In this document: one piece after another, positions 17,469 to 28,927 of the stretch | Layout: every line of letters begins with the position of its first letter | Position numbering within the stretch: the first letter of the stretch is position 1 | NCBI RefSeq assembly: GCF_002858935.1 | Contig: NZ_PJRT01000005.1 | Span: 620,001 to 684,000, forward strand | DNA: 64,000 bases | Source: Pantoea endophytica | Lineage (GTDB): Bacteria; Pseudomonadota; Gammaproteobacteria; Enterobacterales; Enterobacteriaceae | Direction of reading: 5' to 3' | The notes under the pieces: generated by a model | Told to the model about the DNA's origin: nothing | Seen by the model: the letters and a program-made list of their open reading frames with translations, nothing else | Database searches by the model: none | Made by a program: the position numbers and the translations under genes

Positions 17469-18617
17469 TTATCCTTGCTTAGCGGCGGTAAAGGCGCACA
17501 CGCCTTCATCATCAAAGGTGATGCCCACTACGCTACCCACTGGCCAGCGGGTTAGGGATTCCAGACCCGACTGGCGCGCAAACAGCGAGGCGCTGCCGAG
17601 GGCTGGCACATCAAGATGCACATCAACGTGATCGCCCTGAAACACATGGGTGATCACCGTGGCGCTCAGGAAACAATGCGAAGAGAGCGGCCCCAATTGA
17701 ATGTTTTCCGGACGCACGTACACATCGAGTCGCTCGCCAACGCTCGCCTGCACGCGTTCTGCCGGCAGACGCAGCGCGTTGCCGCCCAGCTCAAGCACCG
17801 CAGCGTGATCGCGCCCGGCATAACGTCCAGGCAAGATGTTGACGTCACCGACAAAGCCCGCCACAAAAGGATCGCGCGGCTGGCGATAGATTTCATCCGG
17901 TGTACCGATTTGACGCACATGCCCCGCTGACATCACCACCACACGATCGCTCATGCTAAGCGCTTCGCCCTGATCGTGGGTGACAAACACCGTGGTGACG
18001 CCTAACTTGCGCTGGATGGCTTTCAGTTCGACCTGCATCGATAAACGCAAATTCTTGTCCAGCGCGGAAAATGGCTCATCCAGCAACAAGACTTTTGGAC
18101 GGATCACCAGCGCACGCGCCAGTGCCACACGCTGCTGTTGTCCGCCGGAGAGTTCACGCGGTTTGCGATGGCCGTAACCCGCCAGTTTGACCAACGCTAA
18201 TGCTTGCTCAACGCGCTCCGCGATTTCGGCCTTTGGCACCCCGCGCATACGCAGACCATAACCCACATTTTTTTCCACCGTCATATGCGGAAACAGCGCG
18301 TAGTTCTGGAACACGATGCCGATTTCACGCTGGTAAGGGGGAATTTCCGTGACCAATTCGCCATCAATAAAAATCTCGCCGCCATCAGCTTCAGCAAAAC
18401 CGGCCATCAAATTGAGCAACGTGGTTTTGCCGCAGCCCGAGGGGCCGAGCAGGGTAATAAATTCCCCTTCATCAATAGTCAGGGAAATTTTGTGCAGCGC
18501 GATAGCGTCGCCGAACTTTTTCAGCACACCGTCTAATTGCACGGCGATGTTGCTGCTTTTTACTGCGGCGCGTGGCATATCGGGTTGTGGGAATCGGGTG
18601 ATTTCTGCACTAACCAT
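17469..18617 (-). CDS. ABC transporter ATP-binding protein, PotA-like
   Basis: A 382-residue importer ATPase. Walker A is GPSGCGKTT at about residue 58, the signature is LSGGQQQRVALARAL at about 155, Walker B is VLLLDEPFSALD, the switch histidine is in VTHDQ, and a TOBE regulatory domain follows from about residue 300. It is the PotA type that energises PotB/PotC/PotD-like partners. There is no permease next to it; the matching permeases and binding protein are in the separate unit at 10271-13040, so the two operons probably build one transporter. Confidence 0.92.
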   Translation of the reverse strand: MVSAEITRFPQPDMPRAAVKSSNIAVQLDGVLKKFGDAIALHKISLTIDEGEFITLLGPSGCGKTTLLNLMAGFAEADGGEIFIDGELVTEIPPYQREIGIVFQNYALFPHMTVEKNVGYGLRMRGVPKAEIAERVEQALALVKLAGYGHRKPRELSGGQQQRVALARALVIRPKVLLLDEPFSALDKNLRLSMQVELKAIQRKLGVTTVFVTHDQGEALSMSDRVVVMSAGHVRQIGTPDEIYRQPRDPFVAGFVGDVNILPGRYAGRDHAAVLELGGNALRLPAERVQASVGERLDVYVRPENIQLGPLSSHCFLSATVITHVFQGDHVDVHLDVPALGSASLFARQSGLESLTRWPVGSVVGITFDDEGVCAFTAAKQG

Positions 18618-18656
18618 GAACTCTCCAAAACAATTGGTGTGACGTTGTCACAGTAA

Positions 18657-19808
18657 TTATTGACGCATCCATGCGGCTAAGCGCTGCAACATGGCGTCAC
18701 AGGCATCCAACTGAGCGATGCTGATGAATTCGTCGGGTTTATGACCTTGCGCCATGCTGCCAGGCCCACAAATGACACTGGGAATACCGGCCTGGTGGAA
18801 CAAGCCGCCTTCGGTGCCAAAGGCTACCGTGCTGAAGTCGCTGGATTGAGTGAGATAGGCGATCAATCGCGCAGCGTCACTTTGCGCATCGGTTAATAAC
18901 CCGGGGTAGCCACTGATAGGATAAAAACGGATCGCGCTGTCCACTGCGACGGCCTGCATACGCGGCACCAGCTCTGATTGCGCGAAGGTGTCGATCTCAG
19001 CGGCAACGGCTTGCGCGTCATGCTGGGGCAAGGTGCGCACTTCAAAATCAAAGACGCATTCCGCGGGCACAATGTTCAATACAGTGCCGCCACGAATAAT
19101 GCCGGTTTGCACCGTTGTAAAAGGGGGATCAAAACGTGTGTCATGTTGTTCAGTCTGCGCCAGGCGCTCGCCTATCGCCGTTAATTGGTGAACTAGCTTC
19201 GCAGCATATTCGATGGCATTGACACCCTGCGGGGCATAGGCAGAATGGCAAGCCGCGCCCTTCACTTCGCAGCGCACACCCAGTTTTCCCTTATGACCGA
19301 GCACCGGTTGCAATTCGGTGGGTTCACCAATCAGGCAGAGTGACGGCTTTTCCGGGCGCTGCGACAGCGCCTCCAGCAAGGTGCGCACGCCCAGGCAGCC
19401 GACCTCTTCGTCATAGGAGATTGCCAGATGCAGCGGCTGCTTTAGCGGCTGTGCCAGAAAATGGGGCACTGCCGCCAGCATGCAGGCGATGTAACCTTTC
19501 ATATCAGCGGTGCCGCGCCCGTATAACTTGCCGTCACGTTCGGTGAGCGCGAACGGTGGCACGCTCCAGTTTTGTCCCTCCACCGGCACCACATCGCTGT
19601 GGCCGGAGAGCATCACGCCGCCATCGCCAGCGGGTCCAAGACGTGCATACAAATTGGCTTTACTGCGTTCCGCGTTGTGAATTAGCTCACCGCTTACACC
19701 CAAATCATTCAGGTAACGCCAGACGAAATCGATCAATGCCAGGTTGGATTCACGGCTGGTGGTGTCAAACGCCACCAGCTTTTCAAGCAGTTGTCGGCTG
19801 GTAAACAT
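18657..19808 (-). CDS. Acetylornithine deacetylase-like M20 metallohydrolase
   Basis: A 383-residue member of the M20/ArgE group. Zinc-ligand blocks are present: SGHSDVVPV (His and the following Asp), GRGTADMKGY (bridging Asp), SYDEEVGCLG (catalytic Glu-Glu), GEPTELQPV and the late histidine in GPGSMAQGHKPDEF. The family removes N-acyl groups from amino acids. The ATG at 19808 is chosen because it starts 8 bases after the DUF1028 stop; upstream in-frame starts lie in that gene. Being with transport and oxidoreductase genes rather than with arg genes, it probably deacylates an imported compound. Confidence 0.88.
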   Translation of the reverse strand: MFTSRQLLEKLVAFDTTSRESNLALIDFVWRYLNDLGVSGELIHNAERSKANLYARLGPAGDGGVMLSGHSDVVPVEGQNWSVPPFALTERDGKLYGRGTADMKGYIACMLAAVPHFLAQPLKQPLHLAISYDEEVGCLGVRTLLEALSQRPEKPSLCLIGEPTELQPVLGHKGKLGVRCEVKGAACHSAYAPQGVNAIEYAAKLVHQLTAIGERLAQTEQHDTRFDPPFTTVQTGIIRGGTVLNIVPAECVFDFEVRTLPQHDAQAVAAEIDTFAQSELVPRMQAVAVDSAIRFYPISGYPGLLTDAQSDAARLIAYLTQSSDFSTVAFGTEGGLFHQAGIPSVICGPGSMAQGHKPDEFISIAQLDACDAMLQRLAAWMRQ

Positions 19809-19816
19809 GGAAACTC

Positions 19817-20491
19817 CTACTCGTCGCCCGGCACGCCATAACGGGGTGCCTGCGTTGGATCGATGGCGCGCGTCACGTAATCGTTCATTTGCGGTTGATA
19901 AGCCAGCCACAGCTGGTCGAGTTTGCTAATTGGATCGCCATCCGTCCAGTCAACACGCAGATCGACAATCGGCCACACCTGATCATCAACGATCGACAAG
20001 GCAGAAGAGTGCACCGGCCCCGCTTCCCCGCCCGCCTGCATGCCCGCTTGCATCGCCGCCATTAAGCGCTCGGCTAAATGACCGGAATGCTGTTCGAAGG
20101 CGCTTACCATCGCCGGAATCACCTCAGGATTAGCCAGCAGATTGCCCGCCGCAACACAGTGATGACCGGTTTGCGCGTTATGAATGCCGAGCGTTTTATC
20201 GCCGCTAAAGCAGGCCGTTTGGCCATCGGCGGCTAACACCGTCACCTGGCGATAAGAGGAAGAGTCGTCGCTGGCGAGCCCGGCTTTGAGCGCGGCTTCT
20301 GCGCTGTCGCCTTGTTGCAGGCGATCAAGAATGCGCGGGCCTAGCGCGGGTAAGGTAATGTTCTGGGTTGATACTGCGCCCACTGCCGCGCGTAGCCATG
20401 GGCAACGTGCGCCTACCGCAATGCTGGATGAGCTAATGGCAATGCCGATTTGACCGGTTGCGTCGCAGCGTCCCACAATGGATAACGTCAT
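19817..20491 (-). CDS. DUF1028 protein (predicted Ntn-hydrolase fold)
   Basis: A 224-residue DUF1028 family protein. Recognised features are the opening TLSIVGRCDATGQIGIAISS, the AVGARCPWL and GAVSTQN strands, VAAGNLLANPEV at about residue 113 and a C-terminal AGGEAGPVHSSAL block. DUF1028 proteins have an Ntn-hydrolase-like fold and are thought to cleave amide bonds, though the chemistry is not settled. It lies 13 bases after RidA and 8 bases before the ArgE-like gene, and this RidA/DUF1028/M20 grouping argues that the pathway handles an amide or imine substrate. Confidence 0.85.
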   Translation of the reverse strand: MTLSIVGRCDATGQIGIAISSSSIAVGARCPWLRAAVGAVSTQNITLPALGPRILDRLQQGDSAEAALKAGLASDDSSSYRQVTVLAADGQTACFSGDKTLGIHNAQTGHHCVAAGNLLANPEVIPAMVSAFEQHSGHLAERLMAAMQAGMQAGGEAGPVHSSALSIVDDQVWPIVDLRVDWTDGDPISKLDQLWLAYQPQMNDYVTRAIDPTQAPRYGVPGDE

Positions 20492-20504
20492 CGTTTCGCG
20501 CCTC

Positions 20505-20930
20505 TTATTCCGCTTGCCAGTCGTCAGGAATAACCGCGATCACATCGATTTCCATCAACCATTGCGGCTGACCTAAACCGGAAATCACCAAACCGGTGGA
20601 GATCGGGAACACACCTTTCAGCCACTTGCCGACCACCTGATACACCGGCTCGCGATAGCGGGGATCAATGATGTAAGTGGTGGTTTTGACGATGTGCGAT
20701 AAATCGCTGCCCGCTTCTTCCAGTAGCTGTTTAACGTTTTTCATCGCCTGTTCGGCTTGCGCGGCGGGATCGCCTAATCCTACCAGGTTGCCCGCAAAGT
20801 CGGTGCCAATCTGCCCACGGACATACACGGTATTGCCCGCGCGCACCGCCTGACAGAGATCGTTATCCAGCGCCTGATTGGGATAGGTTTCTTTGGTGTT
20901 GAATTTACGGATGCGAGTATGTGTGGTCAT
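20505..20930 (-). CDS. RidA-family protein lacking the catalytic arginine
   Basis: A 141-residue YjgF/YER057c/UK114 protein. It has the VYVRGQIGTDFAGNLVG and AMKNVKQLLEEAGSDL blocks and the C-terminal MEIDVIAV strand. In the enamine/imine deaminase RidA a key arginine precedes the last strand (VARLP); here the matching stretch reads VISGLGQPQW, so the arginine seems to be absent. This places it in one of the Rid subgroups with other, mostly unknown, activity. It is the first gene of the eight-gene leftward operon, so the operon promoter should lie at 20931-21161. Confidence 0.85.
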   Translation of the reverse strand: MTTHTRIRKFNTKETYPNQALDNDLCQAVRAGNTVYVRGQIGTDFAGNLVGLGDPAAQAEQAMKNVKQLLEEAGSDLSHIVKTTTYIIDPRYREPVYQVVGKWLKGVFPISTGLVISGLGQPQWLMEIDVIAVIPDDWQAE

Positions 20931-21161
20931 GCTGGCCTGCTCTGCGAAAAAGGGTTTCGCAAGGTATACCCTCCTACGCCTGGCAGCGAAAACAGCATTA
21001 ACCGAGGTGTTGCTTTGAAAAATCCGAAGGAGCTAACGGTGATGATTTTTAGCATTAAATTGTGAACATCATCACCTGCCGACTAACCGGCGTTTACCGG
21101 ACGTGCGTTCTGAGGTATACCACCCTCCTTATTCCCCTAACTCTCAGATAAGGATATAAAA

Positions 21162-21377
21162 ATGTTTGCAAAGCAGTATGAGGTGGATGAAAAGCATATC
21201 GATTTTCAGGGCGTGGTCGATGGCCTTTATTATCCGTTTTATATGGAGTGGACGCGCCACGCTTATATGCGTGAAGCTTTAGGTATCGATATTGAAGAAG
21301 AGTTTAAACAGGGCAAAATTACGCTCCCGCACCGGATTGCGGTGCGGGGGGAACCCGTTTTCCCCTCAGCCTGTTAA
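21162..21377 (+). pseudogene. 5' fragment of a hotdog-fold acyl-CoA thioesterase
   Basis: The first 55 residues or so match the start of 4HBT-type thioesterases (FQGVVDGLYYPFYMEWTRHAYMREALGID). The frame then runs into unrelated sequence and stops at 71 residues, about half the normal length. The true gene appears cut off near 21320, where a GC-rich hairpin begins (21326-21348). No 3' remainder is visible before ascG. Probably non-functional. Confidence 0.72.
21326..21348. repeat. GC-rich hairpin at the thioesterase truncation point
   Basis: CCCGCACCG and CGGTGCGGG form a perfect 9-bp stem with a 5-nt loop. It sits exactly where similarity to thioesterases ends, and a second small GGGGAA/TTTTCCCC fold follows. 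It may be the remnant of an inserted repeat or a transcript-end hairpin. Confidence 0.55.
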
Positions 21378-21443
21378 TAGAGAAATAAATTTCCACATAA
21401 CATCAGTGGCTAAATGACTGGAATAAGAAACCCCAATTTTTCA

Positions 21444-22463
21444 TCACTGATGGTGATGCGGTCCCGGCCCAACTGATTCACGCATAATTAATTCCCCGGC
21501 AAAGGTTTTGTCGTTGCGCATTTCGCCGCCATCCAGCATGGAAATCAGGCGTTCAATGGTTTCCTGAATCATCTCGGTTACCGGCATTTTCACGCTGGAT
21601 AACGCCGGAATGGTAAACGGCGCCAGCGGGATATCATCGAAACCGATCACTGCCACTTGTGCAGGCACCGCAATCTGCGCGGCCGCCAGCGCTTTGAGCG
21701 CGCCCACCGCCATATCATCGTTACTGGCCACCAGCGCCGTGAAATTTCTGCCCTGGTTCAGTAACTGTTGTACCGCTGTCATGCCGTTTTGCGCCTGCCA
21801 TTTTCCTTCGACCACCAGCGCATCTTCAACGGCAATGCCATGTTTGGTCAGCGCGGCATGGTAGCCCGCCAGACGTTCGCGGCCGGTCGGCGAATCCAGT
21901 GAACCGGTGATAAAGGCGATGTCGCGATGGCCCAGCGCAATCAGCTGCTCCACCGCGACGCTGCTGCTGCGCTGTTGATCCGAGTAAATGCAGTAACTGT
22001 CGTGCTGACGCAGACGGCGGTTGATCACCAATATCGGGTGTTTATGCTGCGCAATGATGCTGTCCATTTCATCGGTGGTGAGAAAACGCGGATAGATGAT
22101 CACGCCATCGCAGCGCAAATCGAGCAGGAACTGAATGGCCGCACGCTCCTCTTCGGCGCTGTGTTTACCATCCACCAGCAACAACTGACGTCCCTGCTGT
22201 TCCATCAGGCGCGCAGAGTGCTGCATCAACTCGCTGAAGTAGCTGCCGGTGTAAAGGGTATTGGTGATCACTAGCCCAATGGTCTGGCTGGATTTGGTCG
22301 CCAGATTGCGCGCCAGCAAGTTAGGGCGGAAATCAGTAGCGGCAATCGCCTGATACACCTTCTCGCGTTTTTCCTGGCTGACATAGCCGTTGCCAGACAG
22401 CACACGCGACACAGTCGCTTTGGAAACGCCTGCTACTTTTGCCACCTCGATAATCGTCGCCAT
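21444..22463 (-). CDS. ascG: LacI-family repressor AscG
   Basis: A 339-residue LacI/GalR repressor. The N-terminal helix-turn-helix reads EVAKVAGVSKATVSRVLSGN, with the hinge helix near RPNLLARNLATKSS, and a sugar-binding domain follows (GLVITNTLYTGSYFSELM; LLVDGKHSAEEERAAIQ; LVASNDDMAVGALKAL). These blocks match E. coli AscG closely as I recall it. It is transcribed away from ascFB, the standard arrangement, and should repress that operon in the absence of aryl-beta-glucosides. The C-terminus ends in a His run (GPHHHQ). Confidence 0.93.
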   Translation of the reverse strand: MATIIEVAKVAGVSKATVSRVLSGNGYVSQEKREKVYQAIAATDFRPNLLARNLATKSSQTIGLVITNTLYTGSYFSELMQHSARLMEQQGRQLLLVDGKHSAEEERAAIQFLLDLRCDGVIIYPRFLTTDEMDSIIAQHKHPILVINRRLRQHDSYCIYSDQQRSSSVAVEQLIALGHRDIAFITGSLDSPTGRERLAGYHAALTKHGIAVEDALVVEGKWQAQNGMTAVQQLLNQGRNFTALVASNDDMAVGALKALAAAQIAVPAQVAVIGFDDIPLAPFTIPALSSVKMPVTEMIQETIERLISMLDGGEMRNDKTFAGELIMRESVGPGPHHHQ

Positions 22464-22561
22464 GATTTACTCTTTTTCCATCCTCATCGCAGCAGTGTAC
22501 CTAAGCTCCGAAACAGGCGGCAATTTTTCTGCCATTACCGCATAGCCGTCCAATTAGTCAA

Positions 22562-22577
22562 AGCGATCAACTTCACA
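22562..22577. promoter_or_regulatory. Candidate CRP site upstream of ascF
   Basis: AGCGA, six bases, TCACA: the right half is perfect against the TGTGA-N6-TCACA core and the left half matches three of five. It lies about 136 bases upstream of ascF in the asc divergent region, as expected for a catabolite-controlled sugar operon. Confidence 0.45.
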
Positions 22578-22636
22578 CTTTCAACTATCGAATTTTAAAT
22601 TTCTTGCCTGGATTACATTGCATCTTCATGATTTTG

Positions 22637-22650
22637 TGAAACCGGTTTCT
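22637..22650. promoter_or_regulatory. AscG operator
   Basis: The perfect palindrome GAAACCGGTTTC (22638-22649) is a classic LacI/GalR-type operator and fits an AscG site. A weaker related site, AGAAACCGTTAT, lies at 22669-22680. Both lie between ascG and ascF, close to the ascF start, so binding would block transcription initiation. Confidence 0.75.
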
Positions 22651-22712
22651 CATGATGAAAAATCACGCAGAAACCGTTATACCCCTACCAAATAATCAGA
22701 GATTAAAAATCC

Positions 22713-25612
<2,900 letters not shown>

Positions 25613-25617
25613 ATAAG

Positions 25618-25634
25618 TGGTCGCCATGAATGGC
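25618..25634. repeat. Partial family B palindrome
   Basis: TGGTCGCCATGAATGGC matches the first 17 bases of the 22-bp palindrome at 14378-14399, then diverges. It lies 5 bases after the ascB stop. The truncation directly precedes a family C repeat. Confidence 0.65.
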
Positions 25635-25672
25635 TTAATGCTTGTCAGTTAAAAAGCATTTTTAGTTCTGGT

Positions 25673-25798
25673 GCGGGCGCTGACACGTCTGCGCCTCTGG
25701 CAAATGTGCGGTTTTCAACAACACGCATTGAAGGTTCGGAGCAGGCCGGGGGCCCAAAAGTGACCCAGGCCTGCGCGCTCGCCGCTAACATTGCTGAC
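25673..25798. repeat. Mosaic interspersed repeat, family C, copy 1
   Basis: It shares both ends with 45706-45857: GCGGGCGCTGACAC at the left and, at the right, CCCAAAAGTGAC followed by GGCCTGCGC and CTCG. The middle differs. It lies between the convergent ascB and FUSC genes. Short open frames across it in both directions look spurious. Confidence 0.7.
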
Positions 25799-25802
25799 GA
25801 CT

Positions 25803-27890
25803 CTAAGTGGCTGCCTGACGCTGCAAAACTTCCCTTTGACGCGGCGTGGCGGCTGGCCACGCTTGTTGCGGGAACAGATAGAGCCGAATACTGAACAGAT
25901 GAAACAGCGGCGTCAGCACCCTTTCGTCGCGCTTCGCCAGTTGTTCCAGCTTCAGCAACAGTAAATCCAGCTCATCCTGCAAATCCGCATGCGGTGGGGT
26001 TTGCAGTGACTTCAGGCGGCGTTTGAGAAACAGCGCCAGCTCATGAAACATCTGTCCACTATCCAGATGATATTGCTGCAGCAGCTCTTTGTGGCGCGCG
26101 TAATAATCAAAGCTATTCACGCCCAGCCACACTTCCTTGAGCAACATGCCGGCTGAACGCATATCGGGATGCGGATCGAGCCGTAAGCGCGGCAACACCA
26201 CATTCACTTTATCCAGCATCAGGCTGATAAAACGTTGCCGTCCCAGCAGTGACGAACCGTTTCGTTCGGTCTCTTTAATAAAGCGCAATAGCTCGCGCAG
26301 ACCTTGTCGCACGGCGCGGCGCGCGGTCCATGATGGGCGTTTGTTACGCATGATGGCGGTGATGATTACCGCAAACATCACGCCCGCCATGGTGGCAATC
26401 GCGTTATTGATTAGCAGCACCAAATCGGGTTTTAAATGGTGGCCGAGGCCGATAAAGCCGGGGATCTGAATCGCTACGCTCAGGCCTATCATGTTGGTCG
26501 AGGGCCGCGCGATCATCAGCGCCAGAATCATCAGTCCGGGCGCGAGACAAATCATCAGCGCCTCAAACGAAGTGGCTTGCGGCAGCAGCAGCGCCACGTA
26601 AATTACGCTGATAATGATCGCCACGATTACGCCACGCACAAACAGCTTCATCGAGGTCAGCGGCGTATCCTGGCTGGCGAGCAATGAGCAGAGAATCGCC
26701 GCCATCACCGGTGCCGATGCGCCATCACGCCAGCCCGTTCCCATCCATAACAAGCAGGAACCGAAGGTGGCACAGAACGCGGTTAACGCCGAAAGCCGAA
26801 TTAACCCTTTATCAAAAAAGCGGTGCGTGCGTTTGCCGCGCGCCAGTGTAGTGTCGCCCGACAGGTCGCTTACCAATCCACCAACGCTTTGATAGGCCCC
26901 GGCAATACGGACAAAATCCGCCAGCCGTTCCATTAATCCGGTAAAAAGCAGCCAGTTTTCAGTAGGCAATTCGCCGTTTTGCCAGGCGAGGTTAAGTTCA
27001 GCTTGACAAGCGCTTAACGTCTGCTGGATGCCGCTGGTTTCCCCTACCGCTTCACCATCATTGAGCCACTGTAGAAACAGCTTAAAGGTTTGCGCCACGT
27101 TTTCCGGAAAGGCGATTTGCAGTATCGAGAGCCGCTGCAGGCGCATCTCGATAGCCGTCAGCGTCGGGATCAAATAGGAGAGATGTTGATACTGCACGCT
27201 AACCAGGCGAATCAGTCTCCGTGCGGCGTCACCTTCATAAACGCAGTGGGTGATCAGCACTTCCACCTGCTGCGGATGCGTTGCCATGCGAATCAGAATA
27301 TCGTCACGCTCGGGCGAACTGTCGCTGGGAATGCCGGAAAGCAAATCGCTGCACAGTTTGCGCGCGTTGAGATACCAATGGCTTACGCTCTGCTCCAGCA
27401 GACTGCGCATCGATACCGGAAACAACAGCGCATGCACAAGGCTGCTGCAGACGATGCCTAGCGTGATCTCTTCTATACGCGAAATCACCGTGCTGGTGAT
27501 CGACAGCGGCGTGGTGACTTCCGGAAAACCCATGATCGCCGCGCTGTAACCGGCCAGCATAAACACGTAACTCTTCGGCGTGCGGTCGTGCAGTGAAAGA
27601 TAGAGGCAAACGCTGACCCATAACGAAATGCTGAAACAGAACAGCAGCGGATGCTGCACGGTCGGCGGAAAGATAAAGAAGACGAATACGCCGCCCAATA
27701 GTGTCCCCAGCAGACGGAACACCGATTTGGAAATGGTTGAGGCGGAATAGAGCTGTGACGCGAGCAATACCGTGGTCACCGCCCACGCCGGTTTATCCAG
27801 ATTCAGTTCGAGTGCGAAATAAAGTGCCAGAAAGGCGGCCAGACAGGTTTTTACAGCAAAAAAAAAGGCGTTTTTTGAAAACCACTGCAT
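25803..27890 (-). CDS. FUSC-family inner-membrane protein (AaeB/YdhK-like efflux)
   Basis: A 695-residue protein with two blocks of membrane segments (about residues 5-170 and 365-520), each followed by a large helical cytoplasmic region. This is the fusaric-acid-resistance/AaeB layout. The N-terminal NLDKPAWAVTTVLLASQ and the repeat-like GTGWRDGASAPVMAAILCSL are typical FUSC helices. Relatives export aromatic carboxylic acids together with a membrane-fusion partner. No AaeA-like partner or AaeX-like small protein is next to it, so it may act alone or with a partner elsewhere. Confidence 0.85.
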   Translation of the reverse strand: MQWFSKNAFFFAVKTCLAAFLALYFALELNLDKPAWAVTTVLLASQLYSASTISKSVFRLLGTLLGGVFVFFIFPPTVQHPLLFCFSISLWVSVCLYLSLHDRTPKSYVFMLAGYSAAIMGFPEVTTPLSITSTVISRIEEITLGIVCSSLVHALLFPVSMRSLLEQSVSHWYLNARKLCSDLLSGIPSDSSPERDDILIRMATHPQQVEVLITHCVYEGDAARRLIRLVSVQYQHLSYLIPTLTAIEMRLQRLSILQIAFPENVAQTFKLFLQWLNDGEAVGETSGIQQTLSACQAELNLAWQNGELPTENWLLFTGLMERLADFVRIAGAYQSVGGLVSDLSGDTTLARGKRTHRFFDKGLIRLSALTAFCATFGSCLLWMGTGWRDGASAPVMAAILCSLLASQDTPLTSMKLFVRGVIVAIIISVIYVALLLPQATSFEALMICLAPGLMILALMIARPSTNMIGLSVAIQIPGFIGLGHHLKPDLVLLINNAIATMAGVMFAVIITAIMRNKRPSWTARRAVRQGLRELLRFIKETERNGSSLLGRQRFISLMLDKVNVVLPRLRLDPHPDMRSAGMLLKEVWLGVNSFDYYARHKELLQQYHLDSGQMFHELALFLKRRLKSLQTPPHADLQDELDLLLLKLEQLAKRDERVLTPLFHLFSIRLYLFPQQAWPAATPRQREVLQRQAAT

Positions 27891-28365
27891 GACACGGTGA
27901 CCAGGATGTACTGAATGTTGCGTATCCTGCCAGAATGTGAAAAAGCCTCACCTCGATAAATATGTCGAATTATTTCGTAATCGAAAACCATGTTCATCGC
28001 GCGGTTTGCACGTGGCGCAGATGCGTAAGCACGGCTAATGAAAATCCACGTTAAAGATGCGGTTTTGTCGCTAATTTATCCGGCATCAGCGATTTAAGCC
28101 GTTTTAACGCGTAGCAGTTATCAGGCCGATAAATGTGTGCTGGATCACACTTTGGTGAAGTGCGCCCTTTTTGGTCGTTTATCCATAAAATAATTTCGCG
28201 CAATGCCGTCTACAAATATCGCAGAAATTTGTGGAATGCTCGGGTGAGCATTTTGCGAGAAAAGTCGCCATGAATATCGGCCCTACGAACTGTAGGTACA
28301 TTTTTAACCGTAGCGGTGCTACTATTTGCGCGCTGAATAATGCGAAGAACTCTCGGGAACGCAGT
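27891..28365. other. Intergenic region upstream of yfiR
   Basis: About 475 bases with no convincing gene between two divergent genes. It holds a good candidate CRP site (28134-28149). A fragment of the family B repeat (GTCGCCATGAATAT at about 28266) is followed by a short CCTAC/GTAGG inverted repeat. In-frame starts upstream of 28366 fall in that fragment and look unlikely. Confidence 0.5.
28134..28149. promoter_or_regulatory. Candidate CRP site upstream of yfiR
   Basis: TGTGT, six bases (GCTGGA), TCACA: nine of ten core positions match the CRP consensus, with A/T-rich flanks AAA and CTTT. It lies about 217 bases before the chosen yfiR start and could also serve the divergent FUSC gene. Confidence 0.5.
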
Positions 28366-28926
28366 ATGTTACGTAAACATCAACTTCATCGGGAAGCCGA
28401 CGTCCTGCTCTCCCTGCTCCATATCTGCAAAATCGTCGTAACTGCCCTATTTCTGCTGCTGTTTATTTCTCGCTCAGCAATTGCTGAAATAAAAGACGAT
28501 AAAGCCAATCGCATTGTCAGCGGTATTATTAGTTTTACCCATTGGCCGGGTTTAACCGGCGCGCCACAACTCTGCGTATTTTCCTCCGCGCAACATCTCT
28601 CATTGCCACAAAATAGTGTGCCTTCAGCCGTTCCGTTTAGCGTGGTTTATCTCTCCAGCGAAAGTGAACTGGCAACGCAGCATTGCGATGCGGTCTATTT
28701 TGGCGATCAGACGCCGCAACAACAGGTTGAACTTTTTAATCACCTCAAAGGTAAGGCGGTATTAACCCTCGCTGAAAACAATGCGGAATGTACCATTGGC
28801 GCCGCCTTCTGCCTGATTTTTAAACCCGACCACACGCTGTTCTCAGTCAACCTTGATTCGCTTGCCAGGAGCGGCGTCAAGGTGAGTCCGGACGTACTGT
28901 TGCTGTCCCGCAATGGAAGCAAATAA
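28366..28926 (+). CDS. yfiR: Periplasmic repressor YfiR of the diguanylate cyclase DgcN
   Basis: A 186-residue exported protein with a hydrophobic leader ending FISRSAIAE. Features kept from E. coli YfiR include VSGIISFTHWPGL, the LCVF strand, NAECTIGAAFCLIF with paired cysteines and SGVKVSPDVLLLSR. In the known system YfiR binds the periplasmic domain of YfiN/DgcN and keeps it inactive until envelope or redox stress. The ATG at 28366 follows GGGAA; more distal in-frame starts lie in repeat sequence. It is first in yfiR-dgcN-yfiB, ending one base before dgcN. Confidence 0.88.
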   Translation: MLRKHQLHREADVLLSLLHICKIVVTALFLLLFISRSAIAEIKDDKANRIVSGIISFTHWPGLTGAPQLCVFSSAQHLSLPQNSVPSAVPFSVVYLSSESELATQHCDAVYFGDQTPQQQVELFNHLKGKAVLTLAENNAECTIGAAFCLIFKPDHTLFSVNLDSLARSGVKVSPDVLLLSRNGSK

Positions 28927-28927
28927 G

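Noticed and set aside
14404..20930. Shikimate or arginine biosynthesis cluster
   Set aside because: AroQ-like and ArgE-like members would suggest it, but AroQ lacks key residues and there are no other aro or arg genes; transport and oxidoreductase partners argue for catabolism.
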